Assembly: GCA_024734555.1 (NCBI GenBank)
Contig: JANPWX010000449.1
Coordinates: forward strand, 4,664,326-4,728,325
Source: Trochalopteron elliotii
Taxonomy: Eukaryota; Chordata; Aves; Passeriformes; Leiothrichidae
Reading direction: 5' to 3'
Length of the DNA: 64,000 nt
Shown: positions 59,686 to 64,000 of the stretch, piece after piece
Position numbering within the stretch: position 1 is the first letter of the stretch
Layout of the letters: each line of letters starts with the position of its first letter
Notes under the pieces: generated by a model
The model's input: only the letters and a program-made list of their open reading frames with translations
What the model was told of the DNA's origin: nothing
Database searches by the model: none
Translations under genes and position numbers: made by a program

Positions 59686-60314
59686 GGGAAAAAAAATGAA
59701 ACAAGAAAGGAAGAGATCTAGATATCGGATTTTACTTTTTATTTAAATTGAAATAAATGAGATCAAATCATTTCCTGCTGAAATGAAATCGGTTAGGGGA
59801 AAGCCTAGCTGAAGACATATGAAGAAGCCTGAAAGGCAACTGAAATTTTAAAATTAAAAAGATTTCTCATGAATTCAGCTACTTGGGTGAAGGAGGGTTG
59901 TGTATAGGCTCCAATTGCAGAAATGTTGCAGTGAGTAGAAGGAATCCTGGACTACAAAACTGCCCGTTTTACACACTTTGGCCCCCAGAAGATATCTGAC
60001 TCTGAGGCAGTACTATCATTTCAAGAGCACCAGGAGCACGTGTGCTATTATTCTTCTATAGCTGATGTATTTTTTGATGAAAAAATGCCAGTGGGTTGTG
60101 GAATCAGGGAAGAAGGCTTAAAAAATCTGTGATTTTGTTTGCAATGTATTTACCTGTAGTATATAGCCCAATACATAGATTTCTTGCAGTAGGCATCTCC
60201 AGCTTTGATTTTACAGGACATGAATAGAGTAACTTTTCATTTTCATGGTTGGAGCTGGGGGTGCATTTCATGGGGTTTTTTTACCAACATTATGACTGTG
60301 TGTCATCCTTTGGC

Positions 60315-60335
60315 AAAAAAAAAAAAAAAAAAAAA
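60315..60335 (+). repeat. Poly(A) run of 21
   Basis: Twenty-one consecutive A after ttggc and before gaaaatagc. No retrotransposed body recognised upstream, and none of the flanking sequence looks like a processed gene copy. Confidence 0.9.
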
Positions 60336-63300
60336 GAAAATAGCAGTATGGTAGGCCATCACAATTCCACCTGACCAGAGAACACAAAAGCAAGGAGAGA
60401 AGGGATCAAGAAAACAAAATCTTTGCAGACTTGCCCCGTTGCTGTTTTGGTTCCAGGATGTTGAGGTGGAATTGGTATTACTGGTCCTTAAGCAGTTGTT
60501 AATAGTATCTACATTTAAGCAATGACCTACAATATTCAGTTGGCAGACTTCTCATTCCAGGTCATTTGAGAAAAATTCCCCAGAATACAGTCCCATAAAG
60601 AGGAAAAATAAGTCCTTATTGCCTGTAATGTCCTTGCATTTGGGAATGACTTTTGTCGAGCTTTCAGGGAGTTCTGCTGGTGTTTTGTTTAGTTCACAGA
60701 TTTGCTAATTGGAAAAAAAAAAGGCAAGTTCCATGAAGGACCAGGAGCTTCTTGATACACATTTCCAGGTTTCAAAGTTATGCTTAGGCACAACCATTTG
60801 TCTTTTTTAATTAATGAGTTACCTGCATTTCAAGGTTGAATTAGTTGATGAGGGAGGGTTACTACAAAACTTTGTGAGATTTTTTGAGATTAGCTTACTT
60901 TTATGTATTTGCAGGCATAGTCCTAAACATTTTCTTAAATAATATTGTTTAGAAAAACGTGGATTGTGCAGCTCAGCTGATATGAGCTAGCCTAGGGATT
61001 TTTTTGTTTGCTTTTATGAAACAAATAATATTTCACAATAAATGGGGGGAATGTATTCCAGAAAATGAATCATTCATCTCTCTATAGCATAACTGAGGAT
61101 AAACAGCAGGTAAACAGAAAATAAATACCTTTTAGCTGACAGCTATAATATTCTTGTCTGCTTCCTTTACTTGGGCAAACATCTTTCTAAAGATTAGGAA
61201 TTTTGCTTGAATAGAAATGCAGCATTCAGTTTCTGAGAATTATCCCAGGTTAGTTTCAGAGGGTTTTGCCATACAAAGTGTTTGCAGAAACTAATTTTTT
61301 TCCTTGTCAGCTGTAGCCAATTATTTTGGACAAATAAGCATTTTCCACACCACATCTAATTTTTGTCCAACTGAGCCTGTGAATGCCTTTATTCATTCCT
61401 TGTAAACTTCATCCTTGTCAGTCTGTTATAATAAAAATTGTTCCTGCACACTGAATAGATGACCATGCCACTGATGACTTGCACAGGGATTCTGAGATCT
61501 TCTGATGGAGAATATTGCACCATACCCACTTAGTGCTGTTTAGCTGTGTTGTGCCTACATGTGGAAACCCTATTCTAAGTGCCAGCTACCAACAAGAAGC
61601 CACAGAAGCTTCAAATAACCTAAATGAAGGCAGTTGCTAATGAAATGTGGCAAGCAAAACCTTGATCCAAGATAGAAGTAAAGGTTTTCTGTGTGTTTGT
61701 CTGATATTTGTCATGCTTTGTGCTGGGATAAATTACCAGTTTGATCAAAACACATCTTATTGAAGTTGTCCAAGTGAAATAAGAAAGGAAGGAGGAAATG
61801 TCAATTGCTGTTTCAAACAGCATTCATTCTGAATCAAAGAAAATGTTGATTAGTGTTAGGAAGATGAATTAAGTAAATGTTGACTGCCTTGGTTGCAAAG
61901 ATCAAGTCAAAGTTACAGTGTAAGTGAAGCAGGAACCCCTGTAACATTGGAGTGGTTTTAATATATGTCTATATATGGAAATGAATAGGAAATGAAGCAA
62001 GAAATACAATGCTTGGGAAAGAATCTCATCATGATTTGCAGAGATAATTACAGGCAAAAAGGCGATTGAATATAGCAACAGGAAAAGCAGAATAATTACG
62101 CAGCAATTAACAGGAAAGCTGATGGTTCTTTGAAAAAAATAACAGTCATCAGGTTAAAAATATATGCTGAGTACAGAAATGTTTTAATATTTGATACATG
62201 GAGTACTTTAATTCATTTCCTGCAATAAAATACTGTTTCATAAAATAAATGTCTCATTTATGTTATAAAATTTGTTCTGTATTTTATGTATTTATTATAA
62301 TTGTTAGTATTTTTATCTAAACTATGTCATCTGAATTGGAGGAAAAAAAGCTAATAAATGTTCATTTTGGAGTGCTGGTGCATAATGTCATAAAGATAAG
62401 AAAAGTTATATTTTAAATTAGTATTTCAAAGACTGCAAATATTATAGGAGCCAGTAGAAAAATAGCTACTCCCAGATTTGCAAGAAGATTAGTTTCTCAT
62501 GTGTCCAAAAACCCTCATATTCTAATAACACTATCATCTAGCTTTATTTGACTGGAGGCAAACTCGGATTTCAGTTGTGTTGTAGGTCTTCTGCTAATTA
62601 GTTAGTTAGCAACCACGCACTCAAAAGTGCTCTTTCTGAAATGAAATTTGCAAAGATTCCTCTTGAAATCTGTGGGAATATCTCACAGTTCTTCTACAGG
62701 GAATCTGTCATGCAGTGGCATCTTTAAGTGCATTAAAATGACACCTGGGGGTCACTGCACTCAGGTATGGGACACTCTTGTTGAAGAGGGAAAGAAGCTA
62801 CCATTGGGTAACCACATCACTAAGGAAAATTTTTAAGAAGTGAAATCTTTCATTTAAAGGTAGTGGGGAAAATTCTGCTAGCTAATGAGTTAAAAGGCAC
62901 AATCCTGTTGTGCTCCTAAACAGGAGGACTTTGTCTGAATTGTGTCATTTTTATGAACGTGGTATTGAGAAACATATCTGTCCTGTTCTTTTTGACTTTT
63001 ATAAACATTAACTCTGGGTGTGAGGTGTACAATCTTCATTGCTTTAAAAAAATTTCCCACTTATTCTGGATGAAAAATAGAATTAATACATGCTTCCTGC
63101 TTCAAGGGTTGGTTGAACAAGTCACAACGAGGTTTGCAAGCTGTCCTAAGTCATGTCATAAGCTCCCCTGCTGCCGCTGTACTGCACGTCCCCAGTGGAA
63201 AAAAATAACAAAACACAGCAGGAAGAAGGTGAAGGGCTGCTGGTCCAGGGCAGCCTGAGACTGCCCTGCAGGTTCAGGGGCAGACCTCTGAAAGGACACT

Positions 63301-64000
63301 GCTTTTCTTATCTGTGAATGCCCTCAAAGACAACATGGTGGGCATCAAATACTGGTACAGATAAAGAGCAATAATCCTGCCAGTAGTAACAGTTAATGCT
63401 TCTCTGGTGCCCTTCATTTATTGACCTCTGGTCTCTTTGCATACATTGATTCAAGCTATATGGAAGCTCTGAAATAGTTCAATATAATTCCTATTTATAC
63501 ATCTATACTGGCATATCAATGTGTATGTATAATTAAATTAAACAAAGAATTCTTGCTAGGAAGCAGTAAAAGCTACTCGGATTAAATGTTATTATTAAAA
63601 AAAACCAACCCAAACTGAAGCATTTGAATGCTTTTGTGGTATGCAAATACTTCTGAATGAGTAGGCTCAGATTTTTTCTTTGCTGTGTTGTTAAATGCCC
63701 AGATACAGAAACTGTATAAAATTAATCTGAGAGGCTGAATGCTTGAGTGGAAGAGTTTGTGTGTATGAATCATATGAGGATTATCCATAATGCTCACTCC
63801 CAGCATTCTGATCACAGCGACTGTAAATTTTGTTAATTGCCTACTGTGCACTGATCATGACAAGCAGCATAGGTAGGGATTCAAATATTCTCTTATTCCC
63901 TTCCCTGCAGGAGCATATGTTAAGAGACATAATGTTGATTAAGGACAATTCCTATTCAAAAAACGCAATGGTAGTGTTACCAGTGTATTGTATCCTTCTC

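Larger units (their letters stand above)
58301..64000 (+). other. GRIA4: GRIA4 intron 3, plain sequence to the window end
   Basis: About 5.7 kb of AT-rich non-coding sequence with an AAGC microsatellite and a poly(A) run. Short chance frames only (at most 101 codons, 62953-63258). GRIA4 exon 4 was sought by its expected protein and not seen. Confidence 0.65.

Noticed and set aside
60315..60335. Poly(A) run considered as the tail of a retrocopy
   Set aside because: No gene-like or SINE-like body lies upstream.
1..64000. CRISPR arrays, bacterial operons, tRNA and rRNA genes
   Set aside because: The window is vertebrate intronic DNA; no regularly spaced repeats, cloverleaf-forming segments or rRNA blocks were seen.

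Overview
The window is vertebrate nuclear DNA, almost certainly from a bird. It is AT-rich and nearly gene-free. It carries many degraded CR1 LINE pieces, most of them 3' ends with the usual tcatagaat / ctatgattctatg terminus, and fragments of two avian LTR families that I associate with neoavian genomes. That last point is from memory and would need a repeat-library search. The species cannot be fixed from the sequence.

The only coding sequence I can support is one 240-bp exon at 9939-10178 on the + strand. It encodes 80 residues of the amino-terminal domain of an AMPA-type glutamate receptor and matches GRIA4 (GluA4) rather than GRIA1-3. The whole 64 kb therefore reads as GRIA4 intron 2 (3' end), exon 3, and the first ~54 kb of intron 3. 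I looked for the neighbouring exons by their protein sequence and did not find them. No tRNA, rRNA, CRISPR array, promoter or complete second gene could be supported.

Layout: 1-3416 plain intron; 3417-4515 a CR1 3' end abutting an LTR; 5300-6014 a CR1 3' end in sense orientation; 6015-9938 plain intron ending in a GTTT-repeat splice acceptor; 9939-10178 exon 3; 10179-31469 intron with little recognisable repeat content (a short CR1 tail at 13.65 kb and a possible MITE relic at 28.2 kb); 31470-33970 a CR1 pol piece, an antisense LTR and a CR1 3' end; 33971-40599 plain intron; 40600-43810 a CR1 pol segment, a second-family LTR piece and an opposite-facing CR1; 43811-53605 plain intron; 53606-54100 CR1; 56825-57631 an LTR with a nested CR1; 57755-58300 a very old CR1-like piece; 58301-64000 plain intron.

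Most long open frames lie inside repeats or are chance frames in AT-rich intron. I see no sign of a new biological system. The observations most worth checking are the microsatellite splice acceptor, an Arg where I recall Cys in mammalian GluA4, the tandem-repeat structure inside the LTR family with its shared antisense open frame, the CR1 arrangement at 40.6-43.8 kb, and a perfect 22-bp palindrome at 26.77 kb.
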